In this document: piece after piece, positions 19,316 through 29,285 of the stretch | Layout of the letters: every line of letters begins with the position of its first letter | Position numbering within the stretch: position 1 is the stretch's first letter | Assembly: GCF_000420545.1 (NCBI RefSeq) | Contig: NZ_ATVD01000005.1 | Coordinates: forward strand, 147,850 to 211,849 | DNA: 64,000 bases | Direction of reading: 5' to 3' | Origin: Arenimonas oryziterrae DSM 21050 = YC6267 | GTDB lineage: Bacteria > Pseudomonadota > Gammaproteobacteria > Xanthomonadales > Xanthomonadaceae | The notes under the pieces: model-generated | Told to the model about the DNA's origin: nothing | Seen by the model: the letters and a program-made list of their open reading frames with translations, nothing else | Database searches by the model: none | Made by a program: the position numbers and the translations under genes

Positions 19316-19762
19316 TCAGGGCGCGACGATGTCCTTGTCGACGCCATCGCCACCGGGTTTGCCGTCGACGCCGAGGCTCTTCAATTCGAAGGGCGCGTCG
19401 TTGTCGCCGGGTTTGCGGTATTCGATCGGGCGGTGCCAGGGATCCTGCAGATCTTCTTTCTTCGTAACGTAGGGACCCAGCCAGCCCGTGGCGTTGGCCG
19501 GCGCGGTGATCAGTTGCTCAAGCGAATCGGGATACTGTCCGACATCGGACTGGTAGCCTTCGATCGTGCCGGCGAGAGACTTCAGCTGGGTATCGGCGAG
19601 CTTTGCGTTGGCACGATCTCTGTTGGCGATGATCTTGCCGCCCACCACCGCCAACACGCCGCCGATCAACACGATCACGACGACCAGCTCGAGCAGACTC
19701 ATGCCGCGCTCGCGACGCGGCGACGGGGAATGGGTGAAACGCGGATTCATCGGACGGTTCAT
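19316..19762 (-). CDS. gspG: Type II secretion major pseudopilin G
   Basis: GspG builds the shaft of the pseudopilus. The 148-residue precursor has a leader of about 21 residues ending RRERG, then MSLLELVVVIVLIGGVLAVV with Glu at +5. The mature part shows YQSDVGQYPDSLEQLI, GWLGPYVTKKEDLQDPWHRP and a calcium-site-like C-terminus DGKPGGDGVDKDI. All of these are GspG hallmarks. The first ATG (19762) shares a base with the gspF stop; a second ATG four codons on would shorten the leader. Confidence 0.95.
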   Translation of the reverse strand: MNRPMNPRFTHSPSPRRERGMSLLELVVVIVLIGGVLAVVGGKIIANRDRANAKLADTQLKSLAGTIEGYQSDVGQYPDSLEQLITAPANATGWLGPYVTKKEDLQDPWHRPIEYRKPGDNDAPFELKSLGVDGKPGGDGVDKDIVAP

Positions 19763-20979
19763 CAGCCTAGGCTTCCAGTGAGGTCGTAAATGGGCAGGAG
19801 GACGGAAAGAATGATCGCGCCGACGACCACGGTCATCAGCAAGGTCAGCGCCGGCACCAACAGGGCCAGCAAACGGTCGAGCGCATTGCGGGTTTCGATA
19901 TCGAACGTGTCGGCGACCTTGATCAGCATCGTGTCGAGTTCGCCCGATTCTTCGCCGACCTGGATCATCTGCACCGCCAGGCGCGGAAACACTTTCTGGC
20001 GGCCGAGCGCATAACCCAGACCGGCGCCGGTTTTCACCTCGCTGGCCGCGGCTTCCAGCGCATTGCCGAGCACGCGATTGGACAGCACGTTGCGACTGAG
20101 GTTCAGCGCGGTCAGCAGCGGCACGCCATTGCCGACCAGGGTGCCGAGCGTGCGCGCGAGACGTGCGCTGTCCAGACGCGCGATCAGCGAACCGACGAAT
20201 TTCATGTCGAGCAGGCGCGCGTCCATGCGCAGGCGCCACTCGGCATCTTTCAAGCGCGTGTTCAGGAACCAGGCTGCGAGCGCCAGCACGATCAGCGCGA
20301 GGTACCAGTAGTCGCGGAGCGCCGCACTCAGCCACAGCACCGCCTGCGTGTACCAGGCGAGTTCGGCATTCAGGCTGGCGAACAGGGCCTCGAACTGCGG
20401 CACCACGACCATCAGCAGGAAAGTCACCGAACCGGCAACGAGCGTCACCAGGATCAGCGGATAGATCAAGGCATTGATCACGCGGCTGCGCAGCTCGCGG
20501 CTGCGCTCGAGATACTCGGCCAGGCGCTGCAGGGCATCGTGCAGGCCGCCGCCGGACTCGCCGGCACGCACGAGATTCACGTACAGGCGCGAGAACAGGC
20601 CGTGCTGCTGTTCCAGTGCCGTCGACAGCGGCGCGCCGCCGCGCACGGTGTCGCGGATGCGTTCTAGCACCTTGCGTGCTTCCGCCGATTCCGGCAGTTC
20701 AAGCAGGATGCCGAGCGCGCGGTCGAGCGGTTGGCCGGCGCCGAGCAGGGTCGCCAATTGCTGGGTGAACTGCAGGATCTGGTCGTTGCTGAGCTCGCGC
20801 TTTTGCGTGAGCGTGGAAAAATCAAAGCCCTCCGCGCGCTCGTCGGCGCGGCGCGCTTCCATCGGCAAATGCCCCTGGTCCTGCAGGCGCGCGATGACGT
20901 CGTCGGTGCTCACGGCCTCCATCTGGCCTGCGAGCGTTTCGCCGGTGGCGGACAGCGCCTTGTAGCGGAACAAAGGCAC
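19762..20979 (-). CDS. gspF: Type II secretion inner membrane platform protein F
   Basis: The 405-residue protein has the two-copy T2SSF architecture. Each copy is a cytoplasmic helical bundle followed by membrane helices. Visible landmarks are QFTQQLATLLGAGQPLDRAL and LVRAGESGGGLHDALQRLAEY in copy one, and MIQVGEESGELDTMLIKVAD in copy two. The C-terminal helix is LVPALTLLMTVVVGAIILSVL. It is the polytopic core of the assembly platform. Four bases separate it from gspE. Confidence 0.96.
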   Translation of the reverse strand: MPLFRYKALSATGETLAGQMEAVSTDDVIARLQDQGHLPMEARRADERAEGFDFSTLTQKRELSNDQILQFTQQLATLLGAGQPLDRALGILLELPESAEARKVLERIRDTVRGGAPLSTALEQQHGLFSRLYVNLVRAGESGGGLHDALQRLAEYLERSRELRSRVINALIYPLILVTLVAGSVTFLLMVVVPQFEALFASLNAELAWYTQAVLWLSAALRDYWYLALIVLALAAWFLNTRLKDAEWRLRMDARLLDMKFVGSLIARLDSARLARTLGTLVGNGVPLLTALNLSRNVLSNRVLGNALEAAASEVKTGAGLGYALGRQKVFPRLAVQMIQVGEESGELDTMLIKVADTFDIETRNALDRLLALLVPALTLLMTVVVGAIILSVLLPIYDLTGSLG

Positions 20980-20983
20980 CGAC

Positions 20984-22714
20984 CTAGCCCTCCTGCGTCA
21001 CGCGCAGGACCTCTTCGATCGTGGTGACGCCCTGCATCGCCTTGATCAAGCCGTCCTCGTACATCGTGCGCATGCCGGTGGCGCGCGCGGCCTCTTCGAT
21101 CTCGCCCATGCCCGCGTGCTGCATGACCAGGCGGCGCAGGTCGTCGTTCATGACCAGGAATTCCATGATCGTGCCGCGACCCAGATAGCCGGTCGGCGCG
21201 AGTGCGGACGGCTTCGGGCGATACAAATAGATCGTGCCTTCGGGCTGGAAGCGACGCAGGCCAAATTCCTCGATGACTTCCGGCAGCGCTTCGTATTTCT
21301 CCGCATGCGTGGGCTCAAGCCGGCGCACCAGGCGCTGCGCGAGGATGCCGTTCACCGTCGAGGTCAGCAGGTAGTCCTCGACGCCCATGTCGAGCAGTCG
21401 CGTGATGCCGCCGGCCGCATTGTTGGTATGCAGGGTCGACAGCACGAGGTGGCCGGTGAGCGCGGACTGGATGGCGATGCGCGAGGTTTCCAGATCGCGC
21501 ATTTCGCCGATCATGATGATGTCCGGATCCTGGCGCACGATCGAGCGCAGCGCATGCGCGAAATCCAGGCCGATCTGCGGTTTGACCTGGATCTGGTTGA
21601 TGCCTTCGATCTGGTATTCGACCGGATCCTCGACGGTGATGATCTTCACGTCGGGCGTATTGAGCTGCGACAGCGCCGCGTACAGCGTCGTCGTCTTGCC
21701 CGAGCCGGTCGGGCCGGTGACGAGCAGGATGCCGTGCGGCTGTTCGAGCACCTTGATGAAGCTCGACAGGAATTCGTCGGTGAAGCCCAGCGCCTTGAAA
21801 TCGAGCACGACCGACTCGCGGTCGAGCAGACGCATCACCACGCTTTCGCCGTGCGCGGTCGGCACGGTGCTCACGCGCAGGTCGAGCTCCTTGCCTTGCA
21901 CGCGCACCATGATGCGACCGTCCTGCGGCAGGCGGCGCTCGGCGATGTTGAGCTTGGCCATGATCTTGATGCGCGAGATCACCGCGGCGGTGAGATTGGC
22001 CGGCGGGCTTTCGGCTTCCTCGAGCACGCCATCGACGCGGTAGCGCACCTTCAGGCGGTTCTCGAACGGTTCGATATGGATGTCGGACGCGCGCAGTTCG
22101 ACCGCGCGCTGGATCACCAGATTCACCAGACGGATGACCGGCGCTTCCGACGCGAGATCGCGCAGGTGTTCGACGTCGTCCTCGTCGCCGGCGCTGCTGT
22201 CGTCGCCGATGTTCTCGACGATCGTGCCCATCGCGCTGCGGCCCTGGCCGTAGTAGCGCTCGATGAGATCGGCGATTTCCGAACGCAGGCCGATCTTTAC
22301 GCGCACCGCGCGACCGGTCGCCAGCTGGACGGCGTCGACGACATAGTCGTCCTGCGGGTCGGCGACGAGCAGATCGATGCCCGAAGCGTCTTCGCCGACC
22401 GGACAGACCGATTGCTGCTTGAGGAAACGCAGGGACATGGTCACGTTTTCCGGCGGCGCTTCCGGGCAGTCCTTGGCCAGCAGCAAGGGCAGTTGCAGCA
22501 CCTCGCTCGCGGCTTCGGCCATGTCGCGCTCGGACACCATGCCCAGACGCACGAGCAACCCGGCCAGCGAGCCGCCGGCATCGGCCTGCAAACGCTGGGC
22601 CCGGACCAGGTCCGCGTCCTTGAGCCGGCCACGGGCCTGCAAGGCCTGGGCGACGCGCAGGTCGGCGGTTTCAGCGATCGGGTCGGCCGGGTGTTCGGTC
22701 GGGTCAGCGTTCAC
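20984..22714 (-). CDS. gspE: Type II secretion ATPase GspE/XpsE
   Basis: The 576-residue hexameric ATPase drives pseudopilus assembly. It has an N-terminal MshEN-type N1E domain, then RASDIHIEPFENRLKVRYRV, Walker A GPTGSGKTTT (about 332-341), the Asp box ITVEDPVEYQ, Walker B-type IVRQDPDIIMIGEMRD and the His box LVLSTLHTNNA. The zinc-binding tetracysteine found near the C-terminus of most GspE proteins is absent: the corresponding stretch from LVRRLEPTHAEKYEALPEVI to PTGYLGRGTIMEFL contains no cysteine. It is the first gene of the operon. Confidence 0.96.
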   Translation of the reverse strand: MNADPTEHPADPIAETADLRVAQALQARGRLKDADLVRAQRLQADAGGSLAGLLVRLGMVSERDMAEAASEVLQLPLLLAKDCPEAPPENVTMSLRFLKQQSVCPVGEDASGIDLLVADPQDDYVVDAVQLATGRAVRVKIGLRSEIADLIERYYGQGRSAMGTIVENIGDDSSAGDEDDVEHLRDLASEAPVIRLVNLVIQRAVELRASDIHIEPFENRLKVRYRVDGVLEEAESPPANLTAAVISRIKIMAKLNIAERRLPQDGRIMVRVQGKELDLRVSTVPTAHGESVVMRLLDRESVVLDFKALGFTDEFLSSFIKVLEQPHGILLVTGPTGSGKTTTLYAALSQLNTPDVKIITVEDPVEYQIEGINQIQVKPQIGLDFAHALRSIVRQDPDIIMIGEMRDLETSRIAIQSALTGHLVLSTLHTNNAAGGITRLLDMGVEDYLLTSTVNGILAQRLVRRLEPTHAEKYEALPEVIEEFGLRRFQPEGTIYLYRPKPSALAPTGYLGRGTIMEFLVMNDDLRRLVMQHAGMGEIEEAARATGMRTMYEDGLIKAMQGVTTIEEVLRVTQEG

Positions 22715-22823
22715 ACGGAAAATCCAGGCGGTGGACGCCCGACTTTAGCAGAGCGCGACGGCCCGGGAAGGCTTGAAACACCGGGGTTTCATATTGCGCT
22801 GCGGCAAGTCGCGGCGCGCTGTC

Positions 22824-25800
22824 TCAGCCCACCCAGACACGCGCGTTGCGGAAAATCCGCAGCCAGGGCGAGGCTTCGCCCCACTCGGCCGGATGCCAGC
22901 TCATCTGGACGCTTCGATGAACGCGTTCAGGATGCGGCATCAGCAGGGTGCTGCGACCGTCGGCCGAGGTCAGGCCGGCGATGCCGCCGGGCGAGCCATT
23001 GGGGTTGGCCGGATAACGCAGGGCCGGGTCGCCATTGGCTTCGACGAAACGCAGGGCAGTCCGCGCATGCAGCGGATGCTCGGGCGCGTCGAATTCCGCG
23101 CGGCCTTCGCCGTGCGACACCACGATCGGGATGCGCGAGCCGGCCATGTCGCGGAAGAACAACGACGGCGAATCGATGACCTCGACCAGCGACAGGCGCG
23201 CTTCGAACTGCTCGCTGCGATTGCGCAGAAAACGCGGCCAGTGTTCCGCGCCCGGAATCAGGCCCTTGAGCTGGGCCAGCATCTGGCAGCCGTTGCAGAC
23301 GCCGAGACTGAAACTGTCGGGGCGCGCGAAGAACTGTTCGAACTGCTCGCGCAGCGCCGACCGTTCCAGGATCGATGTCGCCCAGCCGCGACCGGCACCG
23401 AGCACGTCGCCATAGCTGAAACCGCCGCAGGCTGCGAAGCCCTTGAACTGGTCCAGCGTGACGCGACCGGTGATCAGGTCGGACATGTGCACGTCGACCG
23501 CGATGAAACCCGCCTTGGTGAAGGCCGCCGCCATTTCGTACTGGCTGTTGACGCCCTGCTCGCGCAGGATCGCCACCCGCGGCTTCGCGCCGGTATTGAT
23601 GAACGGCGCGGCGACGTCCTGGGACGGATCGAAACCCAGGCGCGGCTTGAGGCCGGGCGCGTTGAAGTCGCGGTGGAAGTCGCGCTCTTCGTCGGCGCCG
23701 TCCGGGTTGTCGCGCAGTCGCTGCATCGCATGCGTGACCGACCACCAGGCGTCGAACAATTCCTGCCAGCCCCATTCGGCGACGAGTTCGTCATCGAGGC
23801 TGACGCGGATCGCCGGCGCCGTGGTCGGCTTGCCGATGCGTTGCGCGCAGTGGGTCAGGTCATGGCGGTTGACCAGATCGGCAAAACGCGCGCGATCTTC
23901 CGCGGCGATCTGGACGACTGCGCCCAGTTCTTCGTTGAACAGCAGCTTGAAGGCGTCGTCGCCCCAATCGTCGAGCGCGATGTCCAGGCCGCGATGCGAA
24001 GCGAACGCCATTTCGCACAGGGTCGCGAACGCGCCGCCGTCGGAACGGTCGTGATACGCGAGCAGCAACTGGTCGGCGCGCGCCGCCTGAATCAGTTCGA
24101 AAAACGCGGCCAGGCGTTCGGGCTCGTCCAGATCCGGACAGGCACCGCCGATCGTGTCGAAGCACTGCGCGAGTACGCTGCCGCCGAGACGCTTCTTACC
24201 GGCGCCCAGACCGATCAGCCACAGCTCGGAATCGACCTCGCGATCGAGCACCGGCGTGAGCTGGCCGCGCACGTCGGCGACGCGCGCGAACGCGCTGATG
24301 ACCAGGGACACCGGCGACACCGATTTCTGCGTCTCGCCATCGGCCTGCCACTGCGCCTGCATCGACAGCGAGTCCTTGCCGACCGGGATGCTGATGTCGA
24401 GCTCGGGGCACAACTCCAGGCCGACCGCCTTGACCGCATCGAACAGCAGCGCGTCTTCGCCGTCGAACGAGGCGGCGGCCATCCAGTTTGCCGACAGCTT
24501 CACTTCCGACAGCGAGGCCACGGGGGCCGCGGCAAGATTGGTGATCGCCTCACCGACCGCCATGCGCGCCGACGCAGCGGCATCGAGCAGGGCCAGGGGC
24601 GTGCGTTCGCCGATCGCCATCGCTTCGCCGGCGTTGCCGAGGAAATCGGTGAGGGTGATCGCGCAATCGGCCATCGGCAGCTGCCAGGGACCGACCATCT
24701 GGTCGCGCGAGCACAAGCCACCGACGCTGCGATCGCCGATGGTGACGAGGAAGTTCTTCGAGGCCACAGTCGGATGCGCGAGCACGCGCAAGCCGGCGTC
24801 GCGCAGGTCGATCTTGCCGGTATCGAGCTTGGGCCAGCGCGCGGGATGGGGACGATGGGTGTCGCGATGCATTTTCGGCGGCTTGCCGAACAGCAGGTCC
24901 ATCGGCATATCGACGGCGTAATCGCCCGGGATGCCCGGCGCGGCGCCGTAGCCCACGACCAACTGCTGCTCGGCGGTCGCATGACCGACCACGGCATACG
25001 GGCAGCGCTCGCGCTCGCACATCGCTTCAAACGCGGCGAGGCGTTCGGCGGCGACGCCGAGGATATAGCGCTCCTGCGATTCGTTGCTCCACAACTGCAT
25101 CGGCGACAGGGACGGATCGTCGGAAGGCACCTTGGCCAGGTCGATCACGCCGCCCATGCCCGAATCGTGCAGCAGTTCCGGAATCGCGTTCGACAAGCCG
25201 CCGGCACCGACGTCGTGCATGAAACGAATCGGGTTTTCTTCGCCCAGTTCCAGGCAGCGCTCGATGACTTCCTGGCAGCGGCGCTCCATTTCCGGGTTGT
25301 CGCGCTGCACGGAGGCGAAATCGAGGTCTTCCGAACTCTGTCCCGACGCCACCGAAGACGCCGCGCCGCCGCCCAGTCCAATCAACATCGCCGGACCGCC
25401 GAGCACGACCACGGCATCGCCGGGACGCATCAGCAGTTTTTTCACCTGCGAGCGGTCGATCGCGCCGACACCGCCGGCGAGCATGATCGGCTTGTCATAC
25501 GCGCGCACCAGACCCGGCGTGCTCGTGCCGATTTCGAAGCTGCGGAAATAGCCGGTCAGTGCCGGCCGGCCGAATTCGTTGTTGAACGCAGCGCCGCCGA
25601 GCGGACCGTCGAGCATGATCTCGAACGCGGAGGCCATGCGCGGATTCAGCGGTCGCGCTTTTTCCCAGGGCTGGGGCAGCGTCGGAATGCGCAGATGCGA
25701 GACCGAGAAACCGGTCAGTCCGGCCTTGGGCTTGCCGCCGCGACCGGTCGCGCCTTCGTCGCGGATCTCGCCGCCGGCACCGGTGCTCGCGCCCGGAAAT

Positions 25801-26696
25801 GGCGCGATCGCGGTCGGATGGTTGTGCGTTTCGACCTTGATGCAGAACGCGCTGTCGACCGGCGGCAGGAAGCGATATTGGCCCTGCTCGTCGGGGCGAA
25901 GGCGCTGACCGCTGAAACCCTCGACGACCGCGGCGTTGTCCTTGTACGCGCTCAGCGTGAGCTGCGGCGACTGCTGGTGCGTGTTCTTGATCATGCCGAA
26001 CAGCGAATGCGGCATGTCCTCGCCGTCGATCGTGTACTTGGCGTTGAAGATCTTGTGCCGGCAATGTTCGGAGTTCGCCTGCGCGAACATCATCAGCTCG
26101 GCGTCGGACGGATCGCGACCGAGTTCGCCGTAGCGCAGCTGCAGGTAGTCGATCTCGTCGGGACTCATCGCCAGGCCGAGGCGGGCATTGGCGGCATCGA
26201 GCTGGGCGAGCGGAATGCGCTCAAGCCGACCAGCGGGAAGACTGGCGAACAACTTCGCGGCGTCCTCGCGCGTGGCGAGCAGGGACTGCGTCATCGGATC
26301 GTGCAGGGCGCGCGCGAGCTTGGGCCAGCGCGGATCGTCGGCGGCCGGCAGGCCGACCAGGTCCAGGCGCAGGCCGCGCTCGACACGCTTGAGCGGCTGG
26401 CCGGCGCCGCGCAGGATTTCGGTAGCCTTGCTCGCCCAGGGCGAGAGCGTGCCCAGACGTGGCGTCACGAAGCGGCTTTGCGCGCCGGGTTCGCTCGCGG
26501 CTTCCGCCGAGCATCCCTGCAGCACGCGGCCCAGGATCGTCAGGTCGACGTCGGCGCCGGCCTCGGGCTCGGGCTCGGCGAAATAAACATGCCAGGCGCC
26601 ACTGATATGCAGTGCGGGGACGATCTGGCGAAGACGGTGTTGCAGACGGTCGCGGCGGAAGGGCGACAGGGCCGGCAGGCCCTCAAGGACGATCAT
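22824..26696 (-). CDS. purL: Phosphoribosylformylglycinamidine synthase
   Basis: The 1290-residue enzyme converts FGAR to FGAM with glutamine and ATP in purine synthesis. It is the large single-chain form. The N-terminal PurS-like part is followed by two AIRS-type ATP domains ([20 protein letters not shown] and [19 protein letters not shown] in the first). The C-terminal amidotransferase has catalytic Cys in [12 protein letters not shown] (near residue 1135) and His/Glu in [17 protein letters not shown]. It stands alone between two other leftward transcription units. Confidence 0.98.
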   Translation of the reverse strand: MIVLEGLPALSPFRRDRLQHRLRQIVPALHISGAWHVYFAEPEPEAGADVDLTILGRVLQGCSAEAASEPGAQSRFVTPRLGTLSPWASKATEILRGAGQPLKRVERGLRLDLVGLPAADDPRWPKLARALHDPMTQSLLATREDAAKLFASLPAGRLERIPLAQLDAANARLGLAMSPDEIDYLQLRYGELGRDPSDAELMMFAQANSEHCRHKIFNAKYTIDGEDMPHSLFGMIKNTHQQSPQLTLSAYKDNAAVVEGFSGQRLRPDEQGQYRFLPPVDSAFCIKVETHNHPTAIAPFPGASTGAGGEIRDEGATGRGGKPKAGLTGFSVSHLRIPTLPQPWEKARPLNPRMASAFEIMLDGPLGGAAFNNEFGRPALTGYFRSFEIGTSTPGLVRAYDKPIMLAGGVGAIDRSQVKKLLMRPGDAVVVLGGPAMLIGLGGGAASSVASGQSSEDLDFASVQRDNPEMERRCQEVIERCLELGEENPIRFMHDVGAGGLSNAIPELLHDSGMGGVIDLAKVPSDDPSLSPMQLWSNESQERYILGVAAERLAAFEAMCERERCPYAVVGHATAEQQLVVGYGAAPGIPGDYAVDMPMDLLFGKPPKMHRDTHRPHPARWPKLDTGKIDLRDAGLRVLAHPTVASKNFLVTIGDRSVGGLCSRDQMVGPWQLPMADCAITLTDFLGNAGEAMAIGERTPLALLDAAASARMAVGEAITNLAAAPVASLSEVKLSANWMAAASFDGEDALLFDAVKAVGLELCPELDISIPVGKDSLSMQAQWQADGETQKSVSPVSLVISAFARVADVRGQLTPVLDREVDSELWLIGLGAGKKRLGGSVLAQCFDTIGGACPDLDEPERLAAFFELIQAARADQLLLAYHDRSDGGAFATLCEMAFASHRGLDIALDDWGDDAFKLLFNEELGAVVQIAAEDRARFADLVNRHDLTHCAQRIGKPTTAPAIRVSLDDELVAEWGWQELFDAWWSVTHAMQRLRDNPDGADEERDFHRDFNAPGLKPRLGFDPSQDVAAPFINTGAKPRVAILREQGVNSQYEMAAAFTKAGFIAVDVHMSDLITGRVTLDQFKGFAACGGFSYGDVLGAGRGWATSILERSALREQFEQFFARPDSFSLGVCNGCQMLAQLKGLIPGAEHWPRFLRNRSEQFEARLSLVEVIDSPSLFFRDMAGSRIPIVVSHGEGRAEFDAPEHPLHARTALRFVEANGDPALRYPANPNGSPGGIAGLTSADGRSTLLMPHPERVHRSVQMSWHPAEWGEASPWLRIFRNARVWVG

Positions 26697-26732
26697 GTCC
26701 GCGATATTCCGGGGAAACGGGCCGCCATTCTA

Positions 26733-26769
26733 AACGAAGCGGCCCGCCCGGTTGCCCGGGCGGGCCGCT
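26733..26769 (-). terminator. Rho-independent terminator after dsbC
   Basis: The 13-base arms AGCGGCCCGCCCG (26738-26750) and CGGGCGGGCCGCT (26757-26769) are perfectly complementary. Read on the minus strand, the hairpin is followed by TTCGTTTA. It lies 28 bases beyond the dsbC stop and upstream of purL, separating the two units. Confidence 0.75.
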
Positions 26770-26797
26770 GGATCGGCGAATTTGGCTGCCCGGGGGC

Positions 26798-27622
26798 TTA
26801 TTTGGCCGGCGCGGCGGCCGCCACGGCCGGCTTGGCCTGCACGGTCAGGCGCTCGAGGCTGGCCAGCATCTCTTCGGGCGACAGGTAACCGCCAACCTGG
26901 CTGCCATCGGCGGCATACACCGCCGGGGTGCCGTCGACGCCGACCCGGCGGGCCAGACGATAGTCGTCGGAGATCGGGTTCGCGCACTGCTTGCTGGCGA
27001 CCGGGCGGTCGAGCTTGGCGTCGGTCATCGCCTTGCGCCGGTCGGCCGCGCACCAGACGTTCACCGCCTTGTCGTAGGACTCCGAACCGATGCCCGCGCG
27101 TGGGAAGAACAGGTATTCGACCGCGATGCCTTCCTTGTTGTAGTCGGCCATCTGCGAATGCAGCTTGCGGCAATAGCCGCAGTCGATGTCGGTGAACACC
27201 GTGACGCGGTACTTGGGATTGGGCGGCGCAAAAATGATGCGGCGTTCCTTGCCGACCGCGGCGAGCATATTGCGGCGCAGGACGGCCTCGCTGGCATTGG
27301 TGAGGTTGCTGCGGGTGTCGAGCTGGATCAGCGAGCCCTGCATGAGGTACTTGCCGTCGGCGCTGACGTAGACGACCCGGCTGCCGATCGCGACTTCGCG
27401 ATACCCCGGAATGACCGAGGGCCGCACGCTATCGATGGTGACGCCGGGAATCGCCTTGGCGACCGCGTTGCGAATGAAGACTTCTTCGCTCTGGGCCGGC
27501 GCGGGCGCGGGCGCGGCGACCGTCGGCTTGGCAGGCGCGGCGACGCGCGTCTGCGCGACGGCCAGCACGCCGACCGAGGCGAGGACGATGGCAACGGCGG
27601 CAAAGGGAAGCTTGGATTTCAT
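26798..27622 (-). CDS. dsbC: Thiol:disulfide interchange protein DsbC
   Basis: DsbC is a periplasmic disulfide isomerase. The 274-residue precursor has a signal peptide (1-23) and a low-complexity Ala/Pro stretch, then the N-terminal dimerisation domain (VRPSVIPGYREVAIGSRVVY) and a thioredoxin domain with FTDIDCGYCRKLHSQM (CGYC at 148-151). A second cysteine pair lies around NVWCAADRR and SKQCANP, and the cis-proline motif is VDGTPAVY. The Ala/Pro tail at the C-terminus is unusual but short. It may serve substrates of the neighbouring T2SS; that is inference. Confidence 0.93.
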   Translation of the reverse strand: MKSKLPFAAVAIVLASVGVLAVAQTRVAAPAKPTVAAPAPAPAQSEEVFIRNAVAKAIPGVTIDSVRPSVIPGYREVAIGSRVVYVSADGKYLMQGSLIQLDTRSNLTNASEAVLRRNMLAAVGKERRIIFAPPNPKYRVTVFTDIDCGYCRKLHSQMADYNKEGIAVEYLFFPRAGIGSESYDKAVNVWCAADRRKAMTDAKLDRPVASKQCANPISDDYRLARRVGVDGTPAVYAADGSQVGGYLSPEEMLASLERLTVQAKPAVAAAAPAK

Positions 27623-27783
27623 GCGGGACGCCTGTGGAATTCCGGAAAGAGGACCGGCCTTGGACGCTTGCCGGACCGGTCGGGTTCCGCATTTTGGCAC
27701 GAGCAGCGGCCGCTGGCGGGCCATTGGTCCGCGGACGCCTGCCGTCGGTGCCCCGGAGCGTGCCCGCGTTCAGGCGCGTGAAA

Positions 27784-27797
27784 CTGGTCCGGACCAG
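27784..27797. repeat. Perfect 14-base palindrome between xerD and dsbC
   Basis: CTGGTCCGGACCAG is its own reverse complement. It lies in the 193-base gap between the xerD stop and dsbC start. It could be an operator or a chance GC-rich palindrome; nothing else in this gap is recognisable. Confidence 0.35.
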
Positions 27798-27815
27798 GCC
27801 CGGTCGCGGTGTCGC

Positions 27816-28769
27816 TCAGGCGCGCGGATGGTGCTGCTGGTGCAGCTTCTTCAAGCCTTCGCGGGCGACGAGGGTGTAGATCTGGGTGGTCGACAGGCTC
27901 GAATGCCCCAGGAGCATCTGCAGTGCGCGCAAATCGGCCCCATGATTGAGCAGGTGCGTGGCGAAACTGTGCCGCAGCCCGTGCGGACTGACCTTGGCCG
28001 GGTCGATGCCGGCGCGGGCCGCGAGTCGTTTTACGGTGACCCAGAACTGCTGGCGGCTCAGGGCTTCGCCGCCGGCCGTGAGAAACAAGGGCGCAAGGCT
28101 GCGCTTGGCGGCCAGCACCGGCCGCGCCTCGGCCAGGTATTTCTCCAGCCAGTGCTGCGCTTCCTCGCCCATCGGCACCAGGCGCTCCTTGCTGCCCTTG
28201 CCCATGACCCGCAAGACGCCCTGACGCAGGTTCACCGCGACCGCCGGCAGATTGACCAGCTCGCTCACGCGCAAGCCCGCGGCGTACATCAGCTCGATCA
28301 TCGCGCGGTCGCGCAGGCCCGCCGGCGATTCGATGTCCGGCGCCTGCAGGAGCGCGTCCACCTGACTCTCGGACAGCGCCTTGGGCAAGGAGCGGCCGAG
28401 TTTCGGCGGATCAAGCAAGGCGGTCGGGTCCTGCGACATCTCGCCCAGGCGCAGCTGCTGCGCGTAGTAAGCGCGCAGCGAGGACAGCAGGCGGGCATTG
28501 CTGCGCGCGGCGTAGTTGAGCGCCGTGCGCTCGCCCAGATAGTCGAACAGATGCTGGCGCTGCACGCCGGCCAGGTCCAGGCCGCGGCCTTGCAGCCAGC
28601 GCGCGAGGCCATCGAGATCGCGGCGATAGCTGTCGAGCGTCTGCCGCGACAATCCCGCCTCGCCCCAGAGCCGTTCGAGGAAGCGAACGATGCGCACGGT
28701 GTCGGCTTCCGACGCTGCAGGCAGGGCCTGCGCAAGCTGACGACGATCGGCGGGAGTGCGGGCGCTCAT
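27816..28769 (-). CDS. xerD: Tyrosine recombinase XerD
   Basis: XerD works with XerC at dif to resolve chromosome dimers. The 317-residue protein has a SAM-like N-terminal domain ([20 protein letters not shown]) and the catalytic domain with Arg167 ([10 protein letters not shown]), Lys191, His263 and Arg266 ([12 protein letters not shown]), His289 ([11 protein letters not shown]) and Tyr298. All six catalytic positions are present. An extra 18 or so residues precede the usual N-terminus. The xerD-dsbC order is common in gammaproteobacteria. Confidence 0.95.
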   Translation of the reverse strand: MSARTPADRRQLAQALPAASEADTVRIVRFLERLWGEAGLSRQTLDSYRRDLDGLARWLQGRGLDLAGVQRQHLFDYLGERTALNYAARSNARLLSSLRAYYAQQLRLGEMSQDPTALLDPPKLGRSLPKALSESQVDALLQAPDIESPAGLRDRAMIELMYAAGLRVSELVNLPAVAVNLRQGVLRVMGKGSKERLVPMGEEAQHWLEKYLAEARPVLAAKRSLAPLFLTAGGEALSRQQFWVTVKRLAARAGIDPAKVSPHGLRHSFATHLLNHGADLRALQMLLGHSSLSTTQIYTLVAREGLKKLHQQHHPRA

Positions 28770-28814
28770 GCGTCGAGCTTAGCGAGCGCACCGTCGGGCG
28801 GCTATCCTAGCCGC

Positions 28815-29273
28815 ATGAACGACACTCCCGAATCTTCCGCGCGGCGCGCGGCGCGCCCTGCCCCCCTGGGTTGGCGCCTGCTGGCACTGACCTACGACAG
28901 TCTGCCGATGATTCCCCTGCTCATGGTCACCAGCGCGGTGTTCCTTTGGCTGCACGGTGGCCGCACGGTGGAAACCGATCCGGTGTTCCAGTGGCTGGAA
29001 ACCTTGGCGATGTGGGCCCTCGTCGGCAGCTATTTCGTATTTTCGTGGCGGCGCGGCGGCCAGACGATGGGCATGCGCCCCTGGCGCTTGCAGGTGCTTG
29101 CGCAGGACGGACGCCCGGCCGGATTGGCGGCCCTGTGGTTGCGCTATCTCGTCGCCTGCCTCACGCCGGGACTGTGCCTGGCGTGGTGCCTGGTCGACCG
29201 CGAACGACGCGGCCTGCACGATCTCGCCGCCGGCACCATTTTCGTTCGTCTTGAGGCGGCAGCGAAAGCCTGA
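28815..29273 (+). CDS. RDD family membrane protein
   Basis: The 152-residue protein has the RDD pattern: a first helix with LGWRLLALTYDSLPMIPLLM (the Arg and Asp of RDD), a second helix ALVGSYFVFSWRRGGQTMGM, the MRPWRLQVLAQDGRPAGLAAL amphipathic linker, and the end DRERRGLHDLAAGTIFV, a strongly conserved RDD ending. Function is unknown; some members are ion or small-molecule transporters. It is divergent from xerD. Confidence 0.87.
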   Translation: MNDTPESSARRAARPAPLGWRLLALTYDSLPMIPLLMVTSAVFLWLHGGRTVETDPVFQWLETLAMWALVGSYFVFSWRRGGQTMGMRPWRLQVLAQDGRPAGLAALWLRYLVACLTPGLCLAWCLVDRERRGLHDLAAGTIFVRLEAAAKA

Positions 29274-29285
29274 CGCCGGCGTCGC

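Noticed and set aside
22773..26888. A 1371-residue open reading frame antisense to purL
   Set aside because: Very long antisense frames are expected in GC-rich DNA. The minus strand encodes a full-length, motif-complete PurL, and the plus-strand translation is Arg/Ala-rich with no recognisable domain.
27784..27797. The CTGGTCCGGACCAG palindrome as a confirmed operator
   Set aside because: It is perfect but only 14 bases in GC-rich DNA; I list it as a repeat at low confidence rather than assign a regulator.
27816..28769. Tyrosine recombinase as a phage or integrative element integrase
   Set aside because: Its catalytic motifs and neighbour dsbC fit chromosomal XerD, and no attachment site, tRNA or phage gene is adjacent.
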